64,000 nt of DNA from Crambe crambe (lineage: Eukaryota > Porifera > Demospongiae > Poecilosclerida > Crambeidae), in NCBI GenBank assembly GCA_963924555.1, contig OZ004591.1, positions 1 to 64,000 of the forward strand, given 5' to 3'. Under the pieces are notes generated by a model that was not told the DNA's origin, searched no databases, and saw only the letters and a list, made by a program, of their open reading frames with translations. Of this stretch, positions 44,786 to 55,835 are shown piece by piece. The translations under genes and the position numbers were made by a program. Within the stretch, counting starts at the first letter, position 1. The number at the start of each line of letters is the position of its first letter.

Positions 44786-45394
44786 TATAGCTACAGGTGT
44801 AATATTTTTTGTTTATTTTTATGCCCCTATTTTCTAAGCACTTCTGAGACACCTGCTATTCTTACCCCCCTAACTTTATTATGTCATAACTGGATCTCAA
44901 TTTATGATTATGTTCAATACAGCAGCTCAAAGTACTTGTTGGATTATGTGTGCAATTTGCTATGTCCTAATTGGAACAAGTTTGTAAAAAATATACCTAA
45001 AATAAATAGAAGAAAGAATAATGACTAGATTACTTCATGCATACATAAATGAAAAAGAAGCTGTAAAGTTACTTGGCTAAAAATATGCAAGCAGTCTGGA
45101 GTTTATGTGCTCACAAATTCCATGCAACCTATTCTTCCTACTAAACTCTAGTTAAAGTTGCGTAAGCAGGCAATACTTAAACTATATTTTGTTTAAGTAA
45201 GTGGTTAGTAATGAGGCTACTACAAACTTACCACTTTGGACGAAAGAAATCGCTAAACTTGATGCAGTCAGCCTGTAACTAAGGCCATCCCAACGTGGAA
45301 ATAATTATTTTCGCGAAAAGCGCATGCGGCAAACGTGCCAATTAATTGAGAGGTGGAGTTTCCTATCCAGGGTGCGCAGTATATAGTATCTATG

Positions 45395-46000
45395 TTCAAA
45401 CTGACAAAGATCCTACAGCTTAGTGTAAGTATAAATAACGACATATCTTACGAACCAAGGATTTTCATAAAATTTCACACATTTGTTTCAAAGAATATGC
45501 TATTTAAGTCGTGTTGGTACTTTAGTTTCGATCTCAAGACGAACTACTTCGCTTATTAAGCGGTAACAGACAGGCAGAACGACTACCGTAATCCTCGCTG
45601 CGCATGCGCGCCGAGGATTAATTATAACTGACTGGTGTAGTCTATAGTATCTATGGTTAGAGCGGCACCTAGAGCCACCATACTTTAGGCTTTTAGAGCT
45701 GATATTGCTTCAACTCCTTAGATTTTGCTGGTGAGTAATGTAAGTGGCAGGCAGCGCTGTAATGCAGCACTTAGATAAGCTTAGAGCCTACAATCCACTT
45801 AGATAAGCCTATCCAGAGAGGCTGTAGAAATTAATAAAGCAATCACAATTAGAGCATGCGCGTGCATTACGACATAATTGTATAATTATAATAGCTATGT
45901 TATCATGACTCAATCAAATTGAATAATTTACAATTTCAATGAGAGTCGGCTCGCTCCGCTCGCTCGCTGTATTGATAGTGGCTTAAAACACAAGGTCAAG
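45395..46000. other. Spacer before K with NRF1-like sites
   Basis: No gene is seen. GCGCATGCGC occurs at about 45599-45608 and GCATGCGC at 45855-45862. The latter is about 140 bases upstream of the K start and may be part of its promoter. A second CTATAGTATCTATGG near 45640 resembles the outer bases of the transposon end and could be an older relic. Confidence 0.45.
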
Positions 46001-47817
46001 ATGATAATATATATATCGATATTCTTTTCTTCTCTAGCAGTGGGACAGAGTAAGTTCATAATGTATGATTTCAATAATTATTTTTTCATCTTTTCTTTCC
46101 TAATAGTGCATTTTCTTGAAAGACCAGAAAATCAATATGTAACTCCTGGAAAAAATGCCACATTTCATTGTCAAACTCGATCATGTTATCAAACCTACTG
46201 GCTGATAAATGACTCACAAATTGTTGCGCCTGGTTCCTCAATCACTTACACCAATTTAACAATATATATATCCTCAGAAATTTATAAGAATAATACCTCT
46301 GTTGTGTGTTTCTGTAGTGTCGCTGGTAGGAAATTTCTGAATAAAACAGCTTATTTATTTGTTGTTTCATGCTTAGGTACTATGCATGCTAGTTATCCTA
46401 TACGAAGTTAATCATGATTATGACTATAATTATGATGCAGCTCTTCCTTCTGCTATTACACAAATTAGACAAACCAAGATTTATATGGACTTGGATGGAG
46501 ACTGGTTTGCAAGAGTTATATTTGAGGTAACTTGGCCAGCTACATATAGCTATACAGTCACTGTTGACTCATTGTTTGATGCATGCAGGTGCCAGAGCTG
46601 TGTGTGGATCAGTCAGTTAATTATACTATATTGATAATGGACAGAGATGAGAATGCCATTACTTCCCAGGGTCCCACGGTATACATGGGAAAAGAACAAG
46701 TAGAGGAAGATATCTCTGAAGGACTATTAGAAAGGAACCGAACCTATTGGATCCAGGTCGAGGCTATGACAGCTCTCCCCGAAGGAAGGAATCTATCAGA
46801 AAAAATGATGATTGGTAGTTATTCATTTCTATATTGGACTGCTAGCTAGCTGACATAGAAATTAAAGAAAATTCTTGGGAAATGGCTGGGATTATGATAA
46901 CATTATGTTTGTTTTCCTATTACTTAGATACACACCTGCAGCTCAATATGAACACAACTTGTAGCAATGGCAATGAAAGTATAGGTAAATTAATCACAGT
47001 TACTGCATTCTTATTTGTCATTATCCAACTCAATATTAGTGCAAATAAGAGGTCTAGATAAGTTTGAGGTCAGAAAAAGCAGAGGTAAATAATTAGCATC
47101 AGTTAACATTCAATTTGAATAGAGTTTTTATAAAATAGATCAACTGTTGGTGGTTGTGGCAGTGCTTGGTGGACTAACAGGGATTCTCATGTTTGTTGTT
47201 ATCATTACCTGTATAGGTTCATTTATCATATTGAAAAAGTCCCAAAGTAAGACTAATGCTTAATCCTTATAGCTTACTAACTAGCTTATACTATTTTTAA
47301 ATTAATATTTTTGCCAGATAAGAGTGGACACAATGTTGGTCATGCTTCAGTAAGGACCATGGTAACCAACCCTATTTATGATGGGCCAATGTATGAGAGC
47401 ATCCACCAAAATTTTAGCATGGCATGCAGTCCTATAAACTTCAACACCTCTGCAACATCCAACAATGAATCACCCACTTCCCCTCGCTACTTTGTTCACA
47501 CCCACAACTGTGAAGTTGCCAAGCAGTATGCCAATACTCCAGATTCCACTGCCTCAGATGTCCCACTTGTTCCTGCAGTTCTTCCCAAAACCTCAAAGGA
47601 GAGGAATAAACTACAGCTCACCCTTTCCCTGGAACCTGCCGTGTCCAATGATACGGGTGGATCTGCAACTCATACTCGACTTGCAGCTACTAGCTTTGGA
47701 GGAACAAAGCCAGACAGAGATTGCTCCAATGAGGATAATTACACAGTGATGAGTCCAGCAGCAGCAAGTGATACTCAAAGTGGAGGTTGCACAGAGGTCA
47801 CACCTGAAAAGCATTGA
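46001..47817 (+). CDS. Receptor K: short group 2 Ig membrane protein with YTVM tail
   Basis: Seven exons: 46001-46049, 46107-46376, 46441-46526, 46589-46814, 46928-46984, 47139-47246, 47318-47817; 431 codons. Signal peptide (MIIYISIFFSSLAVGQ), Ig-like domain (ATFHCQTRSCYQTYWLIND) and then directly the split FN3-like domain (exons 3-4). The middle FN3 exon present in F, G, H, I and M is missing. A short stalk follows, then the membrane span (LGGLTGILMFVVIITCIGSF) and a long tail with NPIYDGPMYESI, PRYFVH, KQYANT and EDNYTVMSPAA. Phase 1 introns on both sides make loss of one FN3 exon frame-neutral. Pseudogene J is its closest relative in the window. K lies 606 bases from the right end of the P-like element. 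Confidence 0.86.
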
Positions 47818-48102
47818 AGAAGTATTTTGCACTTTGTAATTGTAGATTATTGTGTGCATAAGCTCCACACAGAACCAAATCATTGCATCATTCACAAATT
47901 TCCCCGTTTGCTCTCTTATAATGTACAGAAGTATATAACTAGTATTAGCCATGAGTAAACTTAATAATAGCGTCGACCGGTACTTTATGTCGACCTTTAC
48001 CATTTTTATTGTCGACCTATCACGTGAGCGCGGGTGTAACGGAGGGGCTGCGGAGGTGAACGGCGGTGAACGGAGGTAACAATGCCTAAGCTTAAGGCGG
48101 CG

Positions 48103-48795
48103 GGTATGCGTTTGCTCATGAATAATTCATAAGTTAATGAGGCGAGTAGTTGCACCGACTATGAGATGGTATAGTTGAAAACTACAGTTTCATACTGACT
48201 AGCACTTCCTACTCTACATCTGAGGGCAAACCAGACACTCGAGAACACTACCGTTGCAGAGAAACTCAACCGCTAAGCAGCCATACCTCGATCGATTTTT
48301 TGACGTCAATTTTCTCGAACTACAGGCTTGTGATGACTGTCTTTTGTGCTTATTCCAGTTATATAAACCAAGATGCAGGGCGGCACGGAGAGATTTTAGC
48401 CAGAAAAGCCAACACTCCTGAATTTTGATCGCTTTTAGCCGTCGATCGAACGATCGATGGGCCATAGCTCTCGCGTACAGTGGCTTCTTTTCAAAATCTC
48501 TCCGTCTGGCCCTGCCCACTGGTTCATATAATAAGAAAAAGTACAAAATACGGTCAGCACATGGCTGCAGTTTGAGAAAATTGACGTCAAAAAATCGATC
48601 GAGGTATGGCTGCTTTAATATAGTGGTTGAGTTTCTCTGCAACGGTAGTGATCTCGAGTGTCTGGTCTGCCCTAAGTTGTAGAGTAGGAAGTGTTAGTCA
48701 GTATTAAACTGTAGTTTTCAACTGTAGCATCTCATAGTCGGTGCAACTACTCGCCTCATTAACTCATGAATTATTCATGAGCAAATACCGAATGC
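48103..48795. mobile_element. Foldback element with 240-bp arms
   Basis: About 48103-48345 and 48553-48795 are long imperfect inverted copies: TTTGCTCATGAATAATTCAT, GCGAGTAGTTGCACCGACTA and AATTTTCTCGAACT have clear reverse complements on the right. The centre (48346-48552) is itself partly self-complementary around ATCGATCG. Frames open on both strands only because the arms mirror each other. No transposase is present, so this would be non-autonomous. Confidence 0.75.
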
Positions 48796-48922
48796 CACTG
48801 CAAAGAAAAGCCATAATAAGGAGAATCAGCCGCCGGAAAGTTAGCATAAAGCTCCTAATCGGCCTGCTAAGCTTCGTAGCTGGTCGAACCAATCTATGTT
48901 GGGGGCCATGGAAGCAGTGAGG

Positions 48923-50250
48923 ACCGGTGTCACGTAAATTTAGGGACCCCATAAATTTGGGGACCCCCGACCCCAAAATTATCGTAATATCAGGGTCCCC
49001 CCTGTAAAATTAGGGACCCCATGCGCATGCGTATGCCAGCTTTGAAAAGGGTGACAAACTAAGAAAAAAAGTGCAAGTTTTTCATGCTGAAGAGGCTGAT
49101 CTGTACTGGTGAGCTAACTGGGGCATAATAGTTATAAACTCTAGTCTACTATAATAAAGCAATAATATTAAACAACAGTTGCATGCGGCTAGCCTTGTTT
49201 CATAATATAGGTAGCTAGCTATGAGCCCTTAGGCTTATATTGATCATCCATGGAGAGAGAGAGGGGGGAGGGAGGGAGGGAGGGAGCCCTTCAATAAAGT
49301 CATGAGACCCTGGTGCATTAACAATCCATGAATTGGTGCACAACTAACATTTCCATAGCCCTATAGCTATGAGGGTAGAGTTTATAGCCATGTTCAGGGC
49401 ATTTATGTCTATAGGCGATTATATGACTGTATTTGAGTAGGTAAGGCAAATTCTCGAGCTTAATCCAAGCTTATGGCAGGTTGAAGATGCTGCAACTATT
49501 CATGATGATAGCCGCACCGAACCAATGATCTAGTCTGTAAAAAATATTATTGGCCTGGTTATTATTTCAACCTATGTAGCTATCGTGGCTAAGCAATTCA
49601 TTTGTATTGAAGTTTTCCACAGGTTGGAACATGTCAACGTAAACTCATGAATAATTTTATTGTAGAAAGAATGATCTTGTTTATAAGCCTGTTCAATATT
49701 GGAAGAAGGATTTGATGAGGACAAAACTGCCTTACTACAGGGCAAGTGGCTTACTGATGCAGCTGGTACTAAATTTCTCACCAAATATGAAAGGATTACA
49801 GCCCACTTCACTTGCAGTGCAGTGGATTTGACATCAAGAGAAGGGACTGCCTGAATGTGTATGGCTCTCACTGGATAACTATAGCTAGCTGATGATAGTT
49901 CTCCTGAGGACTGTCAACGTATATGATAGCCTTCCTAATCGGTGTGCCCATGTACCACCAGATTTCTGGAAGAACAAAAAAAAAAGGATTGGTATTGTGC
50001 TAAGTAGCTATAGCTACAGATAAAAAAATCATTAATATCGATATCTTGTCCATATCAGGGGGTCCCCAAAATTCTTGAGGGATCCCCATTAATTTGGGCA
50101 TGGGGATCCTTAAAAATACGGGGGTCCCTAAAATTCTTGAGGGATCCCCATATTTATGATAAATTTGGGCATGGGGGTCCCCAAAATTACTTAAAAATGG
50201 GGATGGGGGTCCCCATTTTGTGGGGGTCCCCATTTTTACTTGACACCGGT
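48923..50250. mobile_element. 1.3-kb element with GGGGACCCC-rich inverted ends
   Basis: The element starts ACCGGTGTCACGTAAA and ends with the reverse complement of ACCGGTGTCAAGTAAA. Inside both ends are runs of GGGGTCCCC/GGGGACCC words in AT-rich spacers (48940-49025 and 50055-50240). The centre has no recognisable coding sequence; it holds a GGGAGGGA run near 49262-49288. I could not identify a target duplication, and the superfamily is unknown. Confidence 0.65.
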
Positions 50251-50282
50251 TTGAATCCTACGTGTAAACGGGGCTATAATTA

Positions 50283-51266
50283 GAGTAGCGATGGGAGTTT
50301 ACGGACAGCGGTAGTTTACGGACACTTTAGACTTTGACCCATGGTAAAATTGGTACCAATTAGGCGGGAGATTTCAAATTTTGCTGACAGTAGTGATTTT
50401 TTAAGAGTAAGAATCTACAGCTAATTCAGTAAATTTGCGTAGTTTTTTCCTGCTCAATTTTTGCTTTGAATGATCATAGTTAGTATCTCGGTCAAATAAC
50501 GAGGCATGGAAAAAATGACTGTAAGAAAAACCAACTTTATAACTGGACATAATAAACAAAAACTACATGTAAACACAAAACATTATATATCAATAAAGAG
50601 CAAATTTATTGCTCTTTCCAAATGTACCCTTCATAAAATAACATGACTGACACAGTATCAGCAATTTTGGCGTAAATAGATTCTTATTGTGGAGGCAGTT
50701 ACTGGACAGTGAATAATAATGGGTAATGATCTTTATAATAGGCCATGGCAACAGCAAGGAAGCGGAGAAATTGGAAATCCGAAGATCTGGAGAGAGCTGC
50801 AGAGGAAGTTAGAGAGGGGAAGGTGTCTGTCAGAGAAGCAGCAGCAAAATATTGTATACCAAAGAGCATGGTACATGATCACTCCAGCTTGAAGGTTAAG
50901 CAAGTTTCAAGTCCTGGACCATCTCCTGTGTTAATGATAGAAGAAGAAACTGAATCATGTTATCTTCTATTATCATTATCATTATCATTTCTTACAATAA
51001 TAAGCACATGTGCAGCCATTTTACCTTCATTTTAAGAGCTGTCCGCCAACTGCCTCTATTGTCCGTTAACTGCCTCCAGTAGGCGCCTACTCTAAATCTC
51101 TCCCAGAAATCAGCATAATAGGACTTGCTTAGCTTCCTGCCTGGATAGAGCGAGGTAGGCCCATAGCTATCCAAAGCCCCCCAGCAATCTTCCTTGCACT
51201 CGCTAACCCGCGCCGCCGGGAAAAACCACAACTTTGTTAACTGTCCGTTTACTACCTCCGTTACTC
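50283..51266 (+). mobile_element. 984-bp pogo-like deletion derivative
   Basis: Left end GAGTAGCGATGGGAGTTTAC pairs with the reverse complement of the right end (GAGTAACGGAGGTAGTAAAC). A TA dinucleotide flanks both sides (50281-50282 and 51267-51268), the target duplication expected for the Tc1/mariner/pogo group. Inside is only an N-terminal DNA-binding fragment of a transposase (50745-50954), so the copy cannot move by itself. The words TTTACGGACA and TGTCCGTTAAC also repeat inside the ends. Confidence 0.75.
50745..50954 (+). pseudogene. psq-type HTH fragment of a pogo/jerky-like transposase
   Basis: About 70 residues beginning RKRRNWKSEDLERAAEEVRE show the psq/CENP-B-type helix-turn-helix pattern: a basic start, VREGKVSVREAAAKYCIPKS as the recognition part, and PGPSPVLMIEEETE leading into what would be the next domain. 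The frame then runs into low-complexity sequence and stops at 51035. The DDE catalytic domain is missing. The fragment could still bind the ends of related elements. Confidence 0.7.
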
Positions 51267-52368
51267 TATATGACTAAACCAAAGTTAACTTGGGAACGAT
51301 TATATACGCATGCGCATTGCTGGTCATATGCATGCGTAGTTGCTATTCAACCTTAGTAACCATTCTGCTCTCAAAAGGCTGCTTGTGTCAAATACAAAAA
51401 TTTATATCCAAAAGGAAAATGACTACTACCAATACCACGGTACCTGCTTTGCCTGGGTCAGCAACAACTCAAACGCCAGCAACTACACAACCGCCACTAA
51501 CCGCCAGCTCCGCCTCAGTTGTAGCTAGTTCCTTCTGATGTCAGCCCCTCTGCTGGTGCCGGTGAGCCTTTATGTATTAGCTATTTTTGAAGCAGCATGT
51601 TAGCTACGTTCAGGCACTTATGTTTGTAATTTTAATTTTGAAAGGGGAGAGAAAGGAAGAGGAAAGAGGAGGCTGTATATAGCAACACCTCAGTTAAACA
51701 AAGCAGTGCTTGCTAAAGCTGCAGTGCTCATAGCAGGTATAGAAGCATAAAAAATATTAAAAAAATAAAAATTTTTAAAGCAGCTTGTGAGCTGTACAGC
51801 TGTATGCTCAGGCGAAGCAGCAGGCAGTTCAAAAAAAATTTTTTTTTAGTGATAATAGTGCAATAGTAATAATACAACATGAGATGTGGGTAAAAATTAA
51901 GAGTCAGTCAATCTTGTGGGATACAACCCTCGGTGGTCGCAAGTGTAATGCATAGGCGGCTGAGGCACTTGAGTCTTGAGTTTTGGGGGGGGGGGGGGGG
52001 GGGGGCTGAGGATGAGGTGTAATGTAGAAAGTGCACCAGATATGGGCCAAGCCATTGAAAGTAGCTAGCTAGGAAGTCTAAGCAGAAGCTTTGCTGCTAA
52101 GCTAATAAATCAAGCTCAATATCACTCAATGCAGTGGTAACCCACTAACTTGATTGTAGCAGCTGCAAATTTTTAATCAGCTATGTGTAAATTCATTGCT
52201 AATCAGTAATCATGTGATTGTTTTAACAGAGCATTGCACATTCTAACAAGTCTAACAGTTCAATGAAAGGTTCAATGAAAAAGATGTAATGTAGGCAAAA
52301 AATTTTGAGGGAGCTGAGCCCCCCCCCCTTTCAGAATTTTGGGGGGCTCTAGCCCCACCCTCAGCCTC
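51267..52368. other. Gene-poor, low-complexity DNA
   Basis: No gene was recognised. There is a run of about 19 G near 51987-52005 and a C run near 52320, with AT-rich blocks between. The ORFs at 51290-51538 are threonine/alanine-rich by-products of simple sequence. Confidence 0.5.
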
Positions 52369-54828
52369 CTATGTAATGTCAGCATCGCGTAGGGCCCTGG
52401 GGCGATGGTTGGATGACCTTGTTTCACGGATGCATAATATAGATGATCTCACAGCAGCAAATGATAGCTTGCATCTTAGCCAGCTAATGACTACTGAATA
52501 TGGTTTGTTTTCTTTTTGGGCAAGCATGTCTGCTAATCTTTTGTAGAAGATGGTTGCCTCCTGTCCCATTCCTCCAGTGGTTGTAAAGACCAGAGGTATA
52601 AAAACCCCATGTTCAATATCACGAACACGTTGACCATGTGCACGTTTCTTGATGGCTTCATCTTCTTGTAAGCTGCTGAGGTGGGTCCTGAGCCATTGCT
52701 TGTTGCATGTGGGTGAAACACCCTTACGTCAAAATATGCATCTTGAGCAGTGGACCAAAACCCTCTCACACGGATGTCAAGACGAGCTTCATTGGTAGTG
52801 ATTGCTGAACATGAGGACATAAGTTCACCACTGAGGGGTTGTAGTCTAGGTTCGGTGGCAACATTGTGGCATACATTTGTGAGTAGTGAAGCTGTTAAGT
52901 CACGTATCTCATTGTGTCGAATTGTCAGGAAGCCTTCCTTTGGACAAATCATTGCATGATTGGCTGAGAATATTGTACCACGACTGCATTTGGAAGGAGT
53001 GTTGGGCAGTGTCCAACCATAGCGAAGACAAACTGCATCTCTGAAAGCTCCCTTGTTGAGGGAGAAGCCATGGTCATCAAGTGGAAGTACAGATAGCCAT
53101 GATGAGGCTGCCTTCTCTTTGGCCAGGTCTACATGGCGTTTTAGTTGTGAGGAGAGCTTGTCATAGACGATGTCTGCTTGATGTGTCTGCCGAGCTCGGT
53201 TGGATTGCCGTATAGCGGACTTGATCTCTTTGACTTTGTATATGTCTACTATTTTGTCTTGGTTTTGTGAAACAATATCTGCAACTAAGGGGGATGTAAG
53301 ATCAATCGATGCCTTGTAGACATGTATTGAGCTTGAGATTGGATTAGTGATTCCCATTTCACCAAGACGGACTGGAAAGGCCAACAAGTCCCTTATCTCT
53401 GTTGAACATGGTGGGTGTCCAGTCAGGGCAGGAATGAGATGTTGAATTGCATCTTCCAGGGGTTGTAGTAAGGTGGCAATGTTTGAGTCAAGAAAGTCCA
53501 GCGGCTTGAGAGGCCATGAATGTAAGCAGAGTAGGCTGCATGGGGTTGAGATTTGGCAATCGTGGCTAACTGTTTGATCTCCTCGGACCACTTTGTCACT
53601 TTTTTGGCCACGTATTCCTCCTTGAAGGATCTGGAGCCAATAGCAGCACCAAGGTGTCTTTTTCCCTCTGTGGTGATGTTAACACCAGTACCTGCAAATT
53701 GCTGTCTTGCCTTCTCTACATGCTCAGCCTTCACCACGAGGTGTGTTTTGGTAGCATTTGGGTGGTAGCCGAAACCAACACCATGTATTTGCAAGCTGTC
53801 CCAGAAGCTTCTTAGGTCTTCGCACGAACCAGCTCGGTGGCATCATCTGCATACCAGACCTGATTCACATTTGGAACATCAGATTGAAATTTTCCAATCA
53901 GGGGTTTTATAGCAAGAGCATACCCAGTGGGTCACCCTGTGTTGTGTCTTCAGAGGAAGAGATTTCTCCATCACCACAGATGATGCAGCTGATTGGAACC
54001 CTGTATGTGTTCGCAAGTATCTGGAACAGAGGTGGACAGATTGATTTGATGTTGTGTAAAGCAGCATGTCTGTTGATAGTGTTAAAGGCATTGGAGGCAT
54101 CAACTAAGATCTCACGCATTGCATGGATTGCAGCCTCACATCCTCCCTCCTGGCCTGCACACACTTGGAGTGGACCTGCGGCATCTTGTATATTGAGACG
54201 GAAGAGACTCAATACTGCTTTGGCTATTATTCGTCTTGGAACTTCACCAATGCCAATCGGACGTAGCACCTGGGCACTTGTTGAGTGGAATCAATCTGCA
54301 GGCCACGAAGACAGTGAGGTCATCTGGATGTATATTGGAGGTACAAATTCTCATGCCAACAGCAGCGAGTGCCTTGCATAAGTCATGAGAAGCTGATTTG
54401 AATGAGGAGCATAGTCTTCTCCATGTATAAGCATCAAGACCTGATAGCCCAGCAGCTCCTTGGGTATGTAGGGCTGCATGGAGTATGCATTCTGCATCAA
54501 GGTTATTGTAAATGATTGGGTTGATAGATTCTTGATTATCCAGCAGGAGGGACTCAGGGCATGCAGGCTTGCCTGGAGGATGTTTGTCTCTAAGGACGTC
54601 ATGAGCGGTCAGACCATTTGTCTCCGGTATCACATCATCGAGACATAAGACACCTCCAGACTGATCACGAGAGAGGTAGTTCAGAGCACTCCTAACCTTC
54701 CCTTGTGCCATTAGTTGTCTGAAGATATGGCCGTCTATGTTGTTTTTTCCTGGTGCCTTCCAGCACTCTCTTACCGCACTCTCTATATGTAGGGATGACT
54801 CGGACGGCCGCGCGCGCCGCCTATACAC
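52369..54828 (-). pseudogene. Decayed reverse-transcriptase element
   Basis: On the minus strand, pieces in changing frames read as one reverse transcriptase: 54828-54244, 54269-53907, about 53900-53795, 53794-53423, 53591-52533 and 52569-52369. Signatures are RPIGIGEVPRRIIAKAVL, LQVCAGQEGGCEAAIH, the motif with a putative catalytic Asp in VDASNAFNTINR, TTQGDPLG, and WYADDA with the YADD box. The C-terminal part ends in YSVVISWLRCKLSFAAVRSS. I know this as a family common in cnidarian and sponge genomes. Its class (non-LTR-like) is my inference, and no LTR, endonuclease or poly(A) tail was seen. Several frameshifts make it inactive, and the 5' part is missing. Confidence 0.75.
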
Positions 54829-55510
54829 TAATACTAAAGTGAAATTTTAGTTCCCCTGCTTAGACCTAACAAAAGCTACTGTGAGCCTACTACAATGTGC
54901 AAACCAAGTTTCAGGACCAGGGAGCTTACCGTTTCAGAAATACGGCAAGCAGATAAATCGCTAGATTCTTCTTCTTCTTCTTCTTAGACAACCATATCTC
55001 TCGAACCACTCAAGCTACAGCTATGATTTCTGGATAAATCAACTCCAAATTCTATGAATTACGATCTTTTCTACTCGTTGATCCTCGAAAGAGTTGATGA
55101 AAAAGGAGACACTACAGAGCACAGCACTCGACTAATTCAATTAGGAAGAAGCCATCTTTTCTATAATACGCATGCGCATGTAGATCCAATTATTAGAAAT
55201 TATAATATTACTCGGCTGTCTCTCTAGCTAGCTAGCTAGCTAGCTAACTCTAGTCTCGCGTAGCCGACCCTTAATGTCTCATGATAGACTACTTTATCGA
55301 TTCGGGGATTTAGATTCACCACGGTAGACTCTATTTCAGCATCTTCGACCACCAAGTATGACTCAACAAAACACAACACCTTGACTCGATAATGATTGGG
55401 CTGGTATGCTATTGGGAGAACTTCTTTCATCTGTCCCTGCATACACATAGAAGAATGAACTCTATACATAGCTAAAACCATAAAAGAGAGGAAAAAAGAC
55501 CAGGAACAAG
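54829..55510. other. No gene seen
   Basis: The sequence contains a CTT microsatellite near 54967-54986 and a TAGC run near 55223-55244, with TACGCATGCGCATG at about 55168. The minus frame 55559-55236 overlaps the palindrome arm and carries no known domain. Confidence 0.45.
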
Positions 55511-55807
55511 TAAGGGAAAAAGCATTTCGTGAAATGAAAAAAGATGTAGGGATGACCACTGCTCAAAAAAGTAAGGAAACAAGAAGGATGGAATGGGATC
55601 AATCTTTGTTCTGTACATCCAGCCAACATTCCCTACATATACGTCGGGTAGCTTCAAGTGCAGTAATGTATGTAGCTATATGTAGGGATTGTTGGCTGGA
55701 TGTACAGAACAAAGATTGATCCCATTCCATCCTTCTTGTTTCCTTACTTTTTTGAGCAGTGGTCATCCCTACATCTTTTTTCATTTCACGAAATGCTTTT
55801 TCCCTTA
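55511..55807. repeat. Near-perfect palindrome, 131-bp arms and 35-bp loop
   Basis: The arm 55511-55641 is the reverse complement of 55677-55807 with a single mismatch (AACATTCCC against AACAATCCC). The loop is 55642-55676. The two strands therefore encode the same first 31 residues (MKKDVGMTTAQKSKETRRME and onwards) in both directions. It lies immediately upstream of the P-like transposase relic. It could be a recent inverted duplication or a foldback element. Confidence 0.93.
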
Positions 55808-55835
55808 TAGTTCTATGCGTTAGCTAGTATCATTT

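Larger units (their letters stand above)
41788..45394. mobile_element. P-element/THAP9-like DNA transposon, apparently complete
   Basis: A 36-bp terminal inverted repeat is perfect: 41788-41823 (starts CATAGATACTATATACTGCG) and 45359-45394. The left flank GTTCAAAC (41780-41787) is matched by GTTCAAAC at 45394-45401, a 7-8 bp target duplication depending on which side the boundary G belongs to. Eight bases is the rule for the P superfamily. The interior carries a spliced transposase gene on the minus strand. It sits between receptor pseudogene J and receptor K. Perfect ends and intact duplications indicate a young insertion. Confidence 0.9.

Noticed and set aside
29512..47817. Canonical ITAM (two YxxL/I spaced 6-8) in group 2 tails
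   Set aside because: The first tyrosine is followed by EGG/EGP/DGP rather than xxL/I and the spacing is shorter, so the ITAM consensus is not met.
48214..48682. 142- and 85-residue ORFs on opposite strands with the same C-terminal peptide
   Set aside because: The similarity is caused by the inverted arms of the foldback element, not by two genes.
51290..51538. Thr/Ala-rich ORF that might be a mucin-like exon
   Set aside because: No splice partners, no signal peptide context, simple-sequence composition.
55534..55784. Two 61-residue ORFs on opposite strands sharing 31 residues
   Set aside because: They are mirror translations of the palindrome arms.
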